Shown here: piece by piece, positions 36,501 through 45,176 of the stretch | How positions within the stretch are numbered: the stretch's first letter is position 1 | Layout: each line of letters opens with the position of its first letter | Assembly: GCA_016713365.1 (NCBI GenBank) | Contig: JADJPG010000045.1 | Span: 3,358 to 67,357, forward strand | Direction: 5' to 3' | DNA length: 64,000 nucleotides | Source of the DNA: Verrucomicrobiota bacterium | Lineage (GTDB): Bacteria > Verrucomicrobiota > Verrucomicrobiia > Limisphaerales > JADJPG01 | Translations under genes and position numbers: made by a program | The notes under the pieces: generated by a model | The model's input: the letters and a program-made list of their open reading frames with translations, nothing else | The model's database searches: none | What the model was told of the DNA's origin: nothing

Positions 36501-38085
36501 GCGCGAGGAAGCTGACGTTGTCGATCAGCAGCGTGGTGTCGCCGCCTTGGGGATTGCTCTTGATGAAGGCGATTTCCATGGAGGACGCGGTGGCGGTGAA
36601 CGGCTCGCTGACGACCTGGCGATAAGGATTGGCGCCGCCGACGGGAGAGACGTTGTGGACTGCCACGATGGTGTTGCCGTTGGCCTTCACTTCGCACGCG
36701 GGAACACCGCCATTGCGGGCGTTCTCGTAATAGCTGAGCTGGTAGCTGGCACCGACAATGAAGCCGCTGACGATCTGGCTCATGGTGCCGTCGTCCTGGA
36801 GGAACGCGGCCTTGGTGCCATCGGGAATCGTGCCGTTGTCGGTGAACGGTCCGCCGAAGGTGCCGGGGTTAACGCCGTGACCGCCGAGCGCGCTCCAGCC
36901 GGTGATGGGGCCGTTGCCGCTGACGTAACCGGGGAAGGTGGCGAAGGTGTCGGCCTCAAAGCTCGGGTTCACAATCTGCGGAACCGTTGGCGGGTTCAGC
37001 TCGTAGTTGGCGAAGCCGTAGACGTGGATCGAGTTTCCTTCGAGCTGGTTGAAGTTCAATGTCACCGAGACATCCGTCGCGATGTAGCGATAGGAGAACG
37101 CGATGCCGTTGTTGTCGCCGAAGTGGTCTTGATTGATCGTGAGACGGTCCTCACCGGCGCTGAAGGTCGCGGCGCGTGTGCCGTTTTCCCAGCCGACGGA
37201 GTAAATCGTGGCGACGTATTCGGCGCCGAGCTCCAGTCCGGTGATGGTGATGCTCTGGGAAGGACCGCCGTAGAGGAAGTCATTCGCCATCGCGCGCGTG
37301 CCGTCGTTCAGGTTGTTCGCGTCGTTGTTGAAGACGTTGGCCAGGCCGGTGGCGGAGAACTTGTTCACCACCGACGGATTGCCGCCGGTGACACCCGTGA
37401 AGTCCACGCCACTGATCGTCGCGCCTGCCGCGCTGCCAAAATTGTAGGCGTGCGTGTAAGTCTTGGTGTTGTCGATTCCGGAACTCGCTTCATCCGTCCA
37501 GGCGGCGTAGGACCAGCCGCTGTTCTTCGGGGCGATGCTGAAATCGTCCACCACCACGGTGTTGTCGCCGCCCGCGTTGTTATGTAGCGCCAGCGTCTGC
37601 GATTCCGCGGCCGCGGTGAAATCAAACGCGAAGTACTTGTAGGCGTTCGCGCCACCCACGGAGGTGACGCCGGTGTTGATGATGTCCGTGCCGTCGATGG
37701 CCACGCGCAGGTTCGCGGTGTTGCCGCCGCGGGCGTTGACCCGGAAATTCACCTTGTAGGCCGTGCCGACCGTCAGGCCGGAAACCGTTGCGCTCAACGA
37801 AGAGCTCGCGCTGTTCTGGATGAACGCCACCTGGCTGCCGTTCGGAATGACGCCATTGTCCGCGAAGGGACTGCCGCCTCCGGGGTTGATGCCCGAGCGG
37901 GCGGGATCGCCGGAGGCCCAGCCCGTGATCGGCGCGTTGCCGGACACGTAGCCGGGGAACACCGTGAAGGTGTCGGCCTCGAAGCTGGGGTTGGGAATGA
38001 CGGGTTGCGCACCCGCGGTGAGGGCGCCCAGCAGGCCGAGAGCGGCCAGGGCACCTTGGATCAGGTTTGGTTTCCGAGTTTTCAT
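33526..38085 (-). CDS. Giant secreted protein with Ig-like, HYR and PKD-type domains
   Basis: About 1519 residues. A signal peptide covers about 1-27 (LIQGALAALGLLGALTAGAQ). Modules in order: NPSFEAD galactose-binding-like module (about 28-190), an unassigned beta module (190-365), a second NPSFEAD module (370-530), an Ig-like domain (535-625), a jelly-roll module with YNTGVDDSGN and STDNEGLDILING (630-800), two Ig-like domains (800-985), a second copy of the jelly-roll module (990-1155), a Big-like domain (1160-1250), HYR (VVTCPGDINATATSANG, 1255-1340), PKD-like (1345-1425) and a short tail. Likely role: surface adhesion or polymer binding. The start at 38085 fits the signal peptide. ATGs at 38094 and 38091 are also possible. 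Confidence 0.85.
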   Translation of the reverse strand: MKTRKPNLIQGALAALGLLGALTAGAQPVIPNPSFEADTFTVFPGYVSGNAPITGWASGDPARSGINPGGGSPFADNGVIPNGSQVAFIQNSASSSLSATVSGLTVGTAYKVNFRVNARGGNTANLRVAIDGTDIINTGVTSVGGANAYKYFAFDFTAAAESQTLALHNNAGGDNTVVVDDFSIAPKNSGWSYAAWTDEASSGIDNTKTYTHAYNFGSAAGATISGVDFTGVTGGNPSVVNKFSATGLANVFNNDANNLNDGTRAMANDFLYGGPSQSITITGLELGAEYVATIYSVGWENGTRAATFSAGEDRLTINQDHFGDNNGIAFSYRYIATDVSVTLNFNQLEGNSIHVYGFANYELNPPTVPQIVNPSFEADTFATFPGYVSGNGPITGWSALGGHGVNPGTFGGPFTDNGTIPDGTKAAFLQDDGTMSQIVSGFIVGASYQLSYYENARNGGVPACEVKANGNTIVAVHNVSPVGGANPYRQVVSEPFTATASSMEIAFIKSNPQGGDTTLLIDNVSFLAPGTVPIITVQPQSQTIGAGSTLTLTVAAIGSAPLSYQWTKNGTDIDGAWEPNLTFSPITKDDAGTYAVRISNPAGNSVSSDAVIVVRDRVTVAYNTGVDDSGNALPDGTVDAHYKLIVNPDSASTDTFVEDSTVFPIVAGPWVANNAGSKWIGPRTETSAAAGAVGAGGDYVYRTVVDLTGFDPASVTISGTWSTDNEGLDILINGVSTGQKNTAQFPSFTPFSITSGFVAGPNTIDFKLNNAALGYTGLRVDNLRALGDALPDGTAPFIVEQPQSKALLIGERATFSVRANGSPTLEYQWYYGADPLLLENGPELSFTFDFPDQVGEYSVEIISPFGTVRSAPAVLSLRDAPLILSQPQNVAVAVGEPATFTVVANGAEPLTYQWTKNGVDIPGANNPELSIASAGSSDAGTYAVRVSNFAGEKVSDNVTLAVLEVISGVYNTGVDSSGSAVADGTADAHYRLTTNPDAASADAMVQDSTLFPIVAGPWVANEADSKWIGPRTETSAASTGDYIYTHSFDLTGFDPATVHLSGEWSTDNEGQDVLLNGVSTGFKNLGGFVAYSTFTITSGFREGVNELQFKVNNAGAGYTGLKVRNIRALGTRKASQPPVVVINSPVDGSTLPACATATICATATAGNGATIAQVAFFANGVAPLGVATAEPYCVSVPEAPAGSYALTAIATDSNGNSSTSAPVNVIVADTTAPVVTCPGDINATATSANGAVVTFEATASDTCGEVTLACVPASGSTFAVGITTVTCTATDAAGNNASCSFGVTVRGDNQPPTAVITADQLVDFSPDFENPVLISCNWWNSCLKLDGSLSSGSDNGALSYLWFLEQEVVPFSSSAVTTNCLEVGTHTVVLVVTDPNGLTDTTSKTLEVVTAPLAIELLIEKVNQSAAYRLAKRELTATLRIALRHAGGGKLRPTQTTLDAFEKKVRAQVTPYQPELATSLIRWSQAISKGMENCIKPPSKPKYDGKGGKDDEEQQSPNN

Positions 38086-38260
38086 AATCATCATCGTTCT
38101 GTTTTGCACTCAAGCCCGCGCGAAGACGGTGCCTGCCATCTCCGTTTTTTCACGGGCTGTTGCCACGGATCACCGCGGCGGCTCTTTCAGGGATTGTCCC
38201 AAGAGCAGACCACAGCCGCATACGCTGCGGCAAGGCAATTGTCCGAGGTGAAAGCAGTTG

Positions 38261-41200
38261 TTACGGGATCAGGACCACGCGGTAGAACCGCTGGTTACCG
38301 CTGCCCGCATCAGTCGCAGACGCGGTCGCACCCGCGGCCGTCACCGGGCCGCCGAGGTCGAGCCAATCCGTCGCGTTCAAGTCGTCTTTGTATTGCACGC
38401 GATAGCTCCGGCCGGCTTGCGCGGACCAGACGAGCGACACCGCGTTGTTTCCCAGGTTCACCGCCAGCACGGGCGGATTCGAAGTCGGGATGACATTCGC
38501 CGCGCGCGGCGTGGGTGTGGGCATGAAGTAGAACGGAGCCGGGCCTCCGCTCGGCCAACGGCCCTGGCTGAGATTATTGGTCTGCGCGCCGAACGTGATC
38601 GCGTCCAGCAGGCGACCCGCGGAATCGTAGAGCGCAATCTGCTCACCGCCCTGACCGAGCCGGAAGTTCACATGCAGATCACTGCCGGGCTGGGTTTGCG
38701 CCGGTTCTTCGTCCGCCCACACCAGCAGGTAGCCAAGCGGCCCGACGCTCATGCCGGCGGGAATGACCGATTTGCCAGGTCGGGTGAAGTCGTCCGTCAA
38801 CGTGAAGCCCGTCAGGTCGACCGTGTTCGTGGTCGGATTGTAGATTTCGAACCAGTCATCGAAATCCTGATCCGCCGGATCGCGCAGGAACGATGCGTTC
38901 GCCGCCATCCATTCGTTGATAAAGAGCGTCACCGGTTTCGCCGCCGGATTGTTCGTCGTGCCCGGCGTCACGTAGAAGAAGTTCTGGCGATACGACGACT
39001 GGCCGTCCGGAGACGCGCCGTAGGAACGATCCGCCTCCACGCCGGCGTAATTGAAGTAATCCACGATCTGCGGCGCGCCGTTCACCAAACGCGAGAGCAC
39101 GACTGAGCCGTTGGTGGGCGCGAGGCGGAAGTTCGTGTGCAACGCGGCAGCGGTGTTTTCCGCCAGCTCGTTGTCGGCCCACACGAGGAGAAACTCGCCT
39201 GCGCCGATGCTTGTGCCGGCCGGGAACGCCCATTGCGAGAGGCTCGAGTAGTTGTTCGCGAGATGGAAACCATCGAGGCTCAGCGCGCTGTCGCCGCCGT
39301 TGTAGAGCTCGATCCACGGATCGTTGTCGCCGGCGTTGTCCTTCAGCCCTGTGACGTTCTCCGGCTGCACTTCGCTGAGCCAGAGCTCAGGATACGCCGG
39401 CAAAGTGCCGATGCCGGAATTCTGCGCGCCTGGTGTGTAAGGCGTCGAACGCGGATCGATTGCGCCGTTGAAGCTGGTGTTGATGCGGAAGGAGAAGTTC
39501 GTGCCCGCCGTTCCGGACAGATACCAGAAGCTGAACGTGTAGACCGTGTTGGTCGTCAACGCCGGGAAGCTCTGGGCAAAGTTGTTCAAACCCAGCGTGC
39601 CGGCGGTGAAGATCACCTGCGCGCTGGAGTTGCCTGAATGCGCGACGCTCGTGGTGATGACGCTGTTGGTCGCCGGACCCGCCACGCGCCACGCCGGGGC
39701 GAACGGCTCTTCGAATCCGCCATTGGCGAGCAGGTTCGGGCCACCGGATGGATCGCTGCCCTGCACCAGTGAAACGTCGTCGAGGTAAACATTCCCGGGA
39801 TTCGCGGCAGGCTGGAAGAAGAACGCAAGGTTCGTGGCCACCGACGTGCCGACACTGCGGGTCAGGCTGAAGAACTTCCAGCCGTTACCCGCTGTCCAGT
39901 TGCTCACGCGATTGTTGTCCTGATTGGCGTCGATCAGTTGCAGCGATGCCCCCGATCCATCCGCCACGGCGGGCCATGGCAAATCGTCGTCGTAGGTCAC
40001 GCGATCCACGATGGCGTCCTCCGCCGCCGTCGCGCCGGGCCGAATCAACGTGAGCGTCTCGCCGCCGTTATCGAGCTGGCCGTTGAAGCCTTCGATGGCC
40101 GGGATGCCCCAGCCGTAGGCATTGCCGAACGCCGCGCGGTCCTTGCAGATCACGAGCAGGCCGCGGGGCAACAGCGTGGTTCCTTCCGGGAACGTGAAGT
40201 CGACGCCGCTCATCCGCCATCCGGTGAGGTTGAAGGAATACGTCTCCGAGCGATTGAAGAGCTCGATGTAGGTCGCGTCGGACACGAGCGGGTTGTACAT
40301 CACTTCGTTGATGACGATGTTGTCGGCCGCGAGCTCCTCCGTGCCGGTGAACTCGACGATGTTCGTGCGACTGGCGCCCGACACTGGATTGCCGAAGCGA
40401 TCGAAGCCGGCGATGACGAGCTCGTTGGTTCCCGCGCCGAGCGGGATCAGGAGCCGCCAGTTGTTTGCCGTGGTCCAGACGGGCGTGAACTCGACGCCGT
40501 TCACCGTGATGGTGCGAACAGTGACGGGCGCGGTGCCGGTGAGGGAGATGAGATTGCGGTTCGTGCTGAACGTGGCCGGTCCGGAGACGTTGAACACATT
40601 CGAGACGGTGTTCAGCTGCGTGAGCAGGAACGCCCGACGCTGGTTGATCCAGGTCTTGATCGCCGCGGGGCTGGCCAGCGAAATGCCGTTCGCCTGGAAC
40701 GCCGCATACTTCGCGTCGAGGATCGCGTCGATCTTCGTGCCGGGACCGGACTGGAAGAACGTGTTCAAGCCTTCGGTCAACGAGCCCCAGTAGAGGCGTT
40801 TCCAGGCCGGGTTCGCGTACACGCGGTCCATCATGTCGTCGTTGAGATCTGGGAAGAGCGGGTCGTTCACCGGGTCGTTGAAGACGCCGAGGCCGACATC
40901 GAAATCCCAGCTCATCAACTTCCAGCCGGACTGCGTCGGCTTGTAGAGGAACGTGTTCTTCGCGTTCGGATTGCCGAAGGCATCCCAGAACGACGCGAGA
41001 TCGTTCATCGCAAAGGTGCGCATCCAGTTGTCCATGTCCGCGACGCTTTCCATCGCGGTCTGGTAGCCGTTGGTCGCGGCGTTGGCGGCGTCGACGAGAT
41101 TGAAGATCGGCGAGTAATCGTTCGCCGTGCCGTCGATGGCGCGCGGTTTCCACACCCAGCGATAACGCGCCGTCTTCTTCACGCCGCCTGTGGTGGTGAA

Positions 41201-44200
41201 GAGCTCCATCGAGTTCAGATCCAGACAGCCCGTTTCGCGATCGCCGCGGTCGGAGAATTCATCCCAGCAATCGGGCTTGAACAGCGCGCCGTCCGGATCG
41301 TCGCTGAACCATTGCTCGACTGTCTCACCGGTCGGCTGCTGCACGTCGTCCATGATCGTCCCGCGACGAACGCCGTTCACAAACATGATCACGTAACGGC
41401 GATAGTTGTTCGGCAGTCCGTATTGTTCGAGGAACCAATACATCAACTGCTCGCGCTGGTTCGTGTCATCGCGCACCGGCCAGTCGAGCACGATGTGCGT
41501 GGTGCTGAGGAACGGATCGTCTTCACCGAACACGATGTCGTATCCGCACAGGGCGCCGACCGGCGACGTGTAACCGGGCGAGGTATAAGGACTGCCGCTG
41601 TAGTGCGCGCCGACGTTGTAGATGACGCGGTTGGTGCCGTAGACGAACGTGCCATCAAGGTTCTCGTTGCTGGTCTTCTCGCGATTCGCCCAAGTGGCGA
41701 CCGTGGCATCCGTCAGCCACAGACGATAGGTCCCGAACGCTCCGGGCGGATGAGTCTCGCCGATGCGAACAAGGCATTCGCGCGCCGGAGTATCGCTGGG
41801 GAACTGGGTGGTCGCGATGACTGCGGGAATTGCGTGCTGATCCACTGCCACGATGTGAAAGGCCACCAGCTTGCCGGTCGGCTGCCCGGGAATCTGCGCC
41901 GTGTAAATGCCGTCGCCAGCCAGTGCGTCGCCGCCCGCGCCGTCGTCGGTCATCGTCACGCTGGTGAGCGAAGTGGACGGATCGATGCGGTAGTTGAGCG
42001 TCACCGATTGAACTCCGTCCGGATCCGCGACGCGTGTGGTGACACGAATGGATTGACCCGCCTGTGGTAACACAGGCCGATGCGACACATCGCTAATCAC
42101 CGGTCCAAGGTTGTTTAACCCGGTGCTGTTCGCGGCGCCTGGCGTGCCGAGATTGGTGGGAACCGGGAGGCGTCCGAACGCTTCAATGTAATTTCCCTTC
42201 AGGCGAATCAGGATTTCCGGATGGCCGCGCAGCCATTTCACCTTCGCGCGCAACGTGGCCGTGGCATTTGCAGCGACGGCGGAGGAGAGCTGGGCGGAGA
42301 GCCGATTCGCAGTGAGGTCGCCACGGTCGCTGGCGCGTAAGTGCAGCGAGCGCGAGCTGTTAAAGCCAGTGTTCTCGAGGCTGGTCTTGCTGTGCGTGCC
42401 TCCGAAGATCCACCCGTTCGTGCCGCTCTCGAACGTGGAGTTCGGCACGCGATTCGCACCGGAGACGATGACTTCGACATCATCCACCAACGCTTCACCC
42501 GGCCCAAGCAGCATCACTTGCACGCGGTCCGCCGCGCCGGAACCCAGATCGAGCACGCCGGTGAATTCCACCGTTGTCCATGCGGACTTCGCGGTGTCGT
42601 CACTGTCGGTCCAATTCGCCCCCGCGCGGTTGTCGGCATGGGCATCGCGCAGTTCGAGGCTGCTGCCGCCGCCGTCCGACCAGCGTCCCCAGCGACCGCC
42701 GTCCACGTAAGTGACTTCATCCATCACGATGTAGAAGACATTCGTGGTGATCACTCCGCTCGTGTTCGTCGTGAATCCGTAGTCCGGCATCGCCAGCGCG
42801 ACACGTTCGCCGCCGTTCGCCAGCGTGCCGCCGTAGTTCCCGATCAAGTTTGCTGAACTCAGGCCCGAATAATTCGTCGCCAGCCGCGAAGGATTCTTCG
42901 CCACGGCCAGATAGGCGCCGGAGTCGAGGGTGGTGCCCGCCGGGAAGGTGAAGTTGATGCCGCTCGTAAACCGCCAGCCGCTGATGTCCACGGGCTGCTC
43001 GCCGTCGTTGTGGATCTCAATGAACTCATCATCGCTATCGCCCGAGAGCGGATTGTACATGACCTCGGTGATCACAATATCGCGCGTCAGCGACGGCGCG
43101 TTGGTGGTGCCGGGAGTGCGGGACTGAAGTTCCTGAAAATCCGGCGCGCCGTCCGGGAAGCGTCCATACGCCACGCCGTTGGCCTGCCCGTCGTAGCGCA
43201 AGGCGGCAAGCATACGGTTTTGGTTTGAGCTGACGAGGTAGACGGTTTCGCCATCCGACGCGAGCGAGAAGCTCAGCTGGGTTTGATCGAACATCGCGAA
43301 GCCACGCGCGGCGAGCGTCGTGCCGTCTGGGATGCGGAACTTGTTTGTCGCCGGATCGTCGGTCAGCCAGCAGCCCGAGAGGTTTACCGGGAGCGAACTG
43401 TTGTTGAAGAGCTCGATGTAGTCCAAGAGCGGCAGGTCGGTGTGCGCGAGGATTTCGTTGATGACGACGTTCTCGATCAAACCGGCGGGCAACGGATCAG
43501 CGGTGCCGGGTGAACCGTCTTTGAGCGCGCTCGCGGCCCACGCTTGCGGGTTGTTCTCACCATAGCTGGGGCGCGCCAGAATCATGGAATGCCCGGCGCC
43601 ATCGGCGGCGATTGGCCACGGCGGCTGGTCGGTGTAGTTCACTTCGAGCACGATGCCACCGGAGCGTTTGCGCAGGCGCAGGGTGCCGCCTTCGTTAGTT
43701 TTTTTTTTTTTTTTTTTTTTTTTTGTTTTCTTGGGGAGGTTGTTCGTGAAGCCACCGACGACTCCGCTGATACTGTAGGCGGATTCGACGTCCGCCGGGA
43801 CGGGCGCGACGACGAGGAAACTGTTGCCTTGAATGATCGTGTTCTCGGGGAAGGTGAAATCGACATCCCCGGTGAGGCGCCAGCCGCTGATATCCTCGAA
43901 GAAAGGATTGGAGTTATAAATCTCGATGAACTCGGTGCGCTGGCCATCGCCGTCCGCCGTCGGATGATACATGATCTCGGAGAACGTCAGACCGGTGCGA
44001 CGGGTGGAAGGCCCGAGCGGTTCATAAGTGCGCTGCGCGGGGCTGAGAAATGTCAGGGTCAACGACGCGACCTGGCTGGTCACCGAGCCGGACGCGTTCG
44101 ACACGATGACGTCGTATCCGCCTTCGTTGACGGTGCCGGCGTTCGCGAGGGAATAGCTCGCTGTCGTCGCGCCGCTGATCGGGGCGCCGTTGAACCGCCA

Positions 44201-44920
44201 TTGGTAGCTGAACGGCCGGCTGCCGGCGGCGACCACATTGAACGTCGCGGAGTCCAGCAGGCCGACTGTCACCGGCGCCGGTTGCGTTGTGATGGATGGC
44301 GGCGTGCCGGGCGGCGGTTGCGGGTCGGCCGTGGCGCTGGTGAATTCGAGACGAAACGCCGTCGGATTCGCGCCGGAGCCGGCGTTGTTCACGACGAAAT
44401 CGAGCGTGTTCGTGCCGTCAATAAAGCCGGAGTTGATGGTGAAGGTGTTGCCAAAAGTACCGAAGTTGCCGTCGCTCGTCGCGCCCGTGACCTGGCCGTT
44501 GATCAGCACTTCCGGTCCGGCATTGTCCGAGGTCCAGCGTCCTGTGATGACAGCGGTGGAAGGTTCGAGGCCGGCAAGACTGAAGGTGATGCGGTATTTG
44601 TAATCTCCCGCCTGATTACCGGTGCTTTGGTTCGCCATGGGCCCGATCCATTTCGAGGTTGTGCTGCTGGCGAGCCACGGGCCGGTGCCGACGATGGGAA
44701 ACAACGTATCCGTGACGACGAATGTGTTCGGTCCCGGTGCGGTGGCATCGGCGCTTTGCACGAGTTTCCAGTGCGGATCGACGGCGCCATTGGCCAACGT
44801 GGTGCCCGCGTCGGACACGCCGGTATTGTAGAGGCCGGGGATGGTGGCGGCGCTGGCGGTGAGGCTGACGAGGACGGGCAGCGCAGCGACGAGACGGTGG
44901 AGCATGGGAAGTGATTTCAT
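38261..44920 (-). CDS. Giant secreted lamin-tail/CotH protein
   Basis: A 2219-residue exported protein. The signal peptide is MKSLPMLHRLVAALPVLVSL, cleaved after about ASA at 24. Modules: jelly-roll (25-205, shared with the 33526-38085 protein), Ig-like (210-295), three lamin-tail domains (about 305-750, e.g. VINEILAHTDLPLLDYIELF), a carbohydrate-binding-like region (760-880), a CotH kinase-like domain (about 1000-1420, with YRRYVIMFVNGVRRGTIMDD), more lamin-tail domains (about 1500-2110) and a C-terminal beta module (RSYRVQYKDDLNATDW). Such proteins are typical of Verrucomicrobia and Planctomycetes and probably act on or bind the cell envelope or extracellular polymers. A 26-base T tract inside the first lamin-tail domain encodes a lysine run and is suspect. 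Confidence 0.86.
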   Translation of the reverse strand: MKSLPMLHRLVAALPVLVSLTASAATIPGLYNTGVSDAGTTLANGAVDPHWKLVQSADATAPGPNTFVVTDTLFPIVGTGPWLASSTTSKWIGPMANQSTGNQAGDYKYRITFSLAGLEPSTAVITGRWTSDNAGPEVLINGQVTGATSDGNFGTFGNTFTINSGFIDGTNTLDFVVNNAGSGANPTAFRLEFTSATADPQPPPGTPPSITTQPAPVTVGLLDSATFNVVAAGSRPFSYQWRFNGAPISGATTASYSLANAGTVNEGGYDVIVSNASGSVTSQVASLTLTFLSPAQRTYEPLGPSTRRTGLTFSEIMYHPTADGDGQRTEFIEIYNSNPFFEDISGWRLTGDVDFTFPENTIIQGNSFLVVAPVPADVESAYSISGVVGGFTNNLPKKTKKKKKKKKTNEGGTLRLRKRSGGIVLEVNYTDQPPWPIAADGAGHSMILARPSYGENNPQAWAASALKDGSPGTADPLPAGLIENVVINEILAHTDLPLLDYIELFNNSSLPVNLSGCWLTDDPATNKFRIPDGTTLAARGFAMFDQTQLSFSLASDGETVYLVSSNQNRMLAALRYDGQANGVAYGRFPDGAPDFQELQSRTPGTTNAPSLTRDIVITEVMYNPLSGDSDDEFIEIHNDGEQPVDISGWRFTSGINFTFPAGTTLDSGAYLAVAKNPSRLATNYSGLSSANLIGNYGGTLANGGERVALAMPDYGFTTNTSGVITTNVFYIVMDEVTYVDGGRWGRWSDGGGSSLELRDAHADNRAGANWTDSDDTAKSAWTTVEFTGVLDLGSGAADRVQVMLLGPGEALVDDVEVIVSGANRVPNSTFESGTNGWIFGGTHSKTSLENTGFNSSRSLHLRASDRGDLTANRLSAQLSSAVAANATATLRAKVKWLRGHPEILIRLKGNYIEAFGRLPVPTNLGTPGAANSTGLNNLGPVISDVSHRPVLPQAGQSIRVTTRVADPDGVQSVTLNYRIDPSTSLTSVTMTDDGAGGDALAGDGIYTAQIPGQPTGKLVAFHIVAVDQHAIPAVIATTQFPSDTPARECLVRIGETHPPGAFGTYRLWLTDATVATWANREKTSNENLDGTFVYGTNRVIYNVGAHYSGSPYTSPGYTSPVGALCGYDIVFGEDDPFLSTTHIVLDWPVRDDTNQREQLMYWFLEQYGLPNNYRRYVIMFVNGVRRGTIMDDVQQPTGETVEQWFSDDPDGALFKPDCWDEFSDRGDRETGCLDLNSMELFTTTGGVKKTARYRWVWKPRAIDGTANDYSPIFNLVDAANAATNGYQTAMESVADMDNWMRTFAMNDLASFWDAFGNPNAKNTFLYKPTQSGWKLMSWDFDVGLGVFNDPVNDPLFPDLNDDMMDRVYANPAWKRLYWGSLTEGLNTFFQSGPGTKIDAILDAKYAAFQANGISLASPAAIKTWINQRRAFLLTQLNTVSNVFNVSGPATFSTNRNLISLTGTAPVTVRTITVNGVEFTPVWTTANNWRLLIPLGAGTNELVIAGFDRFGNPVSGASRTNIVEFTGTEELAADNIVINEVMYNPLVSDATYIELFNRSETYSFNLTGWRMSGVDFTFPEGTTLLPRGLLVICKDRAAFGNAYGWGIPAIEGFNGQLDNGGETLTLIRPGATAAEDAIVDRVTYDDDLPWPAVADGSGASLQLIDANQDNNRVSNWTAGNGWKFFSLTRSVGTSVATNLAFFFQPAANPGNVYLDDVSLVQGSDPSGGPNLLANGGFEEPFAPAWRVAGPATNSVITTSVAHSGNSSAQVIFTAGTLGLNNFAQSFPALTTNTVYTFSFWYLSGTAGTNFSFRINTSFNGAIDPRSTPYTPGAQNSGIGTLPAYPELWLSEVQPENVTGLKDNAGDNDPWIELYNGGDSALSLDGFHLANNYSSLSQWAFPAGTSIGAGEFLLVWADNELAENTAAALHTNFRLAPTNGSVVLSRLVNGAPQIVDYFNYAGVEADRSYGASPDGQSSYRQNFFYVTPGTTNNPAAKPVTLFINEWMAANASFLRDPADQDFDDWFEIYNPTTNTVDLTGFTLTDDFTRPGKSVIPAGMSVGPLGYLLVWADEEPAQTQPGSDLHVNFRLGQGGEQIALYDSAGRLLDAITFGAQTNNLSQGRWPSGGPAPFYFMPTPTPRAANVIPTSNPPVLAVNLGNNAVSLVWSAQAGRSYRVQYKDDLNATDWLDLGGPVTAAGATASATDAGSGNQRFYRVVLIP
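43699..43724. repeat. 26-base homopolymer T tract inside a coding gene
   Basis: Twenty-six consecutive T (A on the coding strand) lie in an otherwise G+C-rich gene, with TTTTC and TT just beyond. It is translated as eight lysines between NNLP and NEGG, where the family would be expected to read NNL followed directly by GGTL. Confidence 0.9.
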
Positions 44921-45107
44921 GGCGTTCGGACGGACTACTTAGGAAATGGGGGCGCGTCTCCTCGGAGACACGTCTTTTGACCGGCTGGTTCGAGCACAAT
45001 ACATCGCACGACAGAACGGGTGATTGCCGGACATTAAGACACATTTGGCGCTCATTCGCATCAACTTTGTTGCAAATGACCGCAGGTTTTCCGCTGCCCG
45101 ACGAACC

Positions 45108-45140
45108 CTAAAAAAAGAAGAGACGGCCGCGTGGCCGTCC
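45108..45140 (-). terminator. Rho-independent terminator of the NHL-repeat gene
   Basis: GACGGCC (45122-45128) and GGCCGTC (45133-45139) form a tight stem. On the minus strand CTTCTTTTTTTAGGG follows. It lies about 40 bp after the stop at 45177. The rest of the gap 44921-45176 holds nothing recognisable. Confidence 0.8.
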
Positions 45141-45176
45141 CTTCGCCGACGTTAAGACTGTTTCAATGCTGCTGCG

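Noticed and set aside
35527..37587. 686-codon open frame antisense to the Ig-like giant gene
   Set aside because: It is Gly/Val/Arg-rich shadow sequence caused by biased codon use on the other strand.
39938..42070. 710-codon open frame antisense to the lamin-tail/CotH gene
   Set aside because: It is an antisense shadow with no signal peptide, repeats or motifs of its own.
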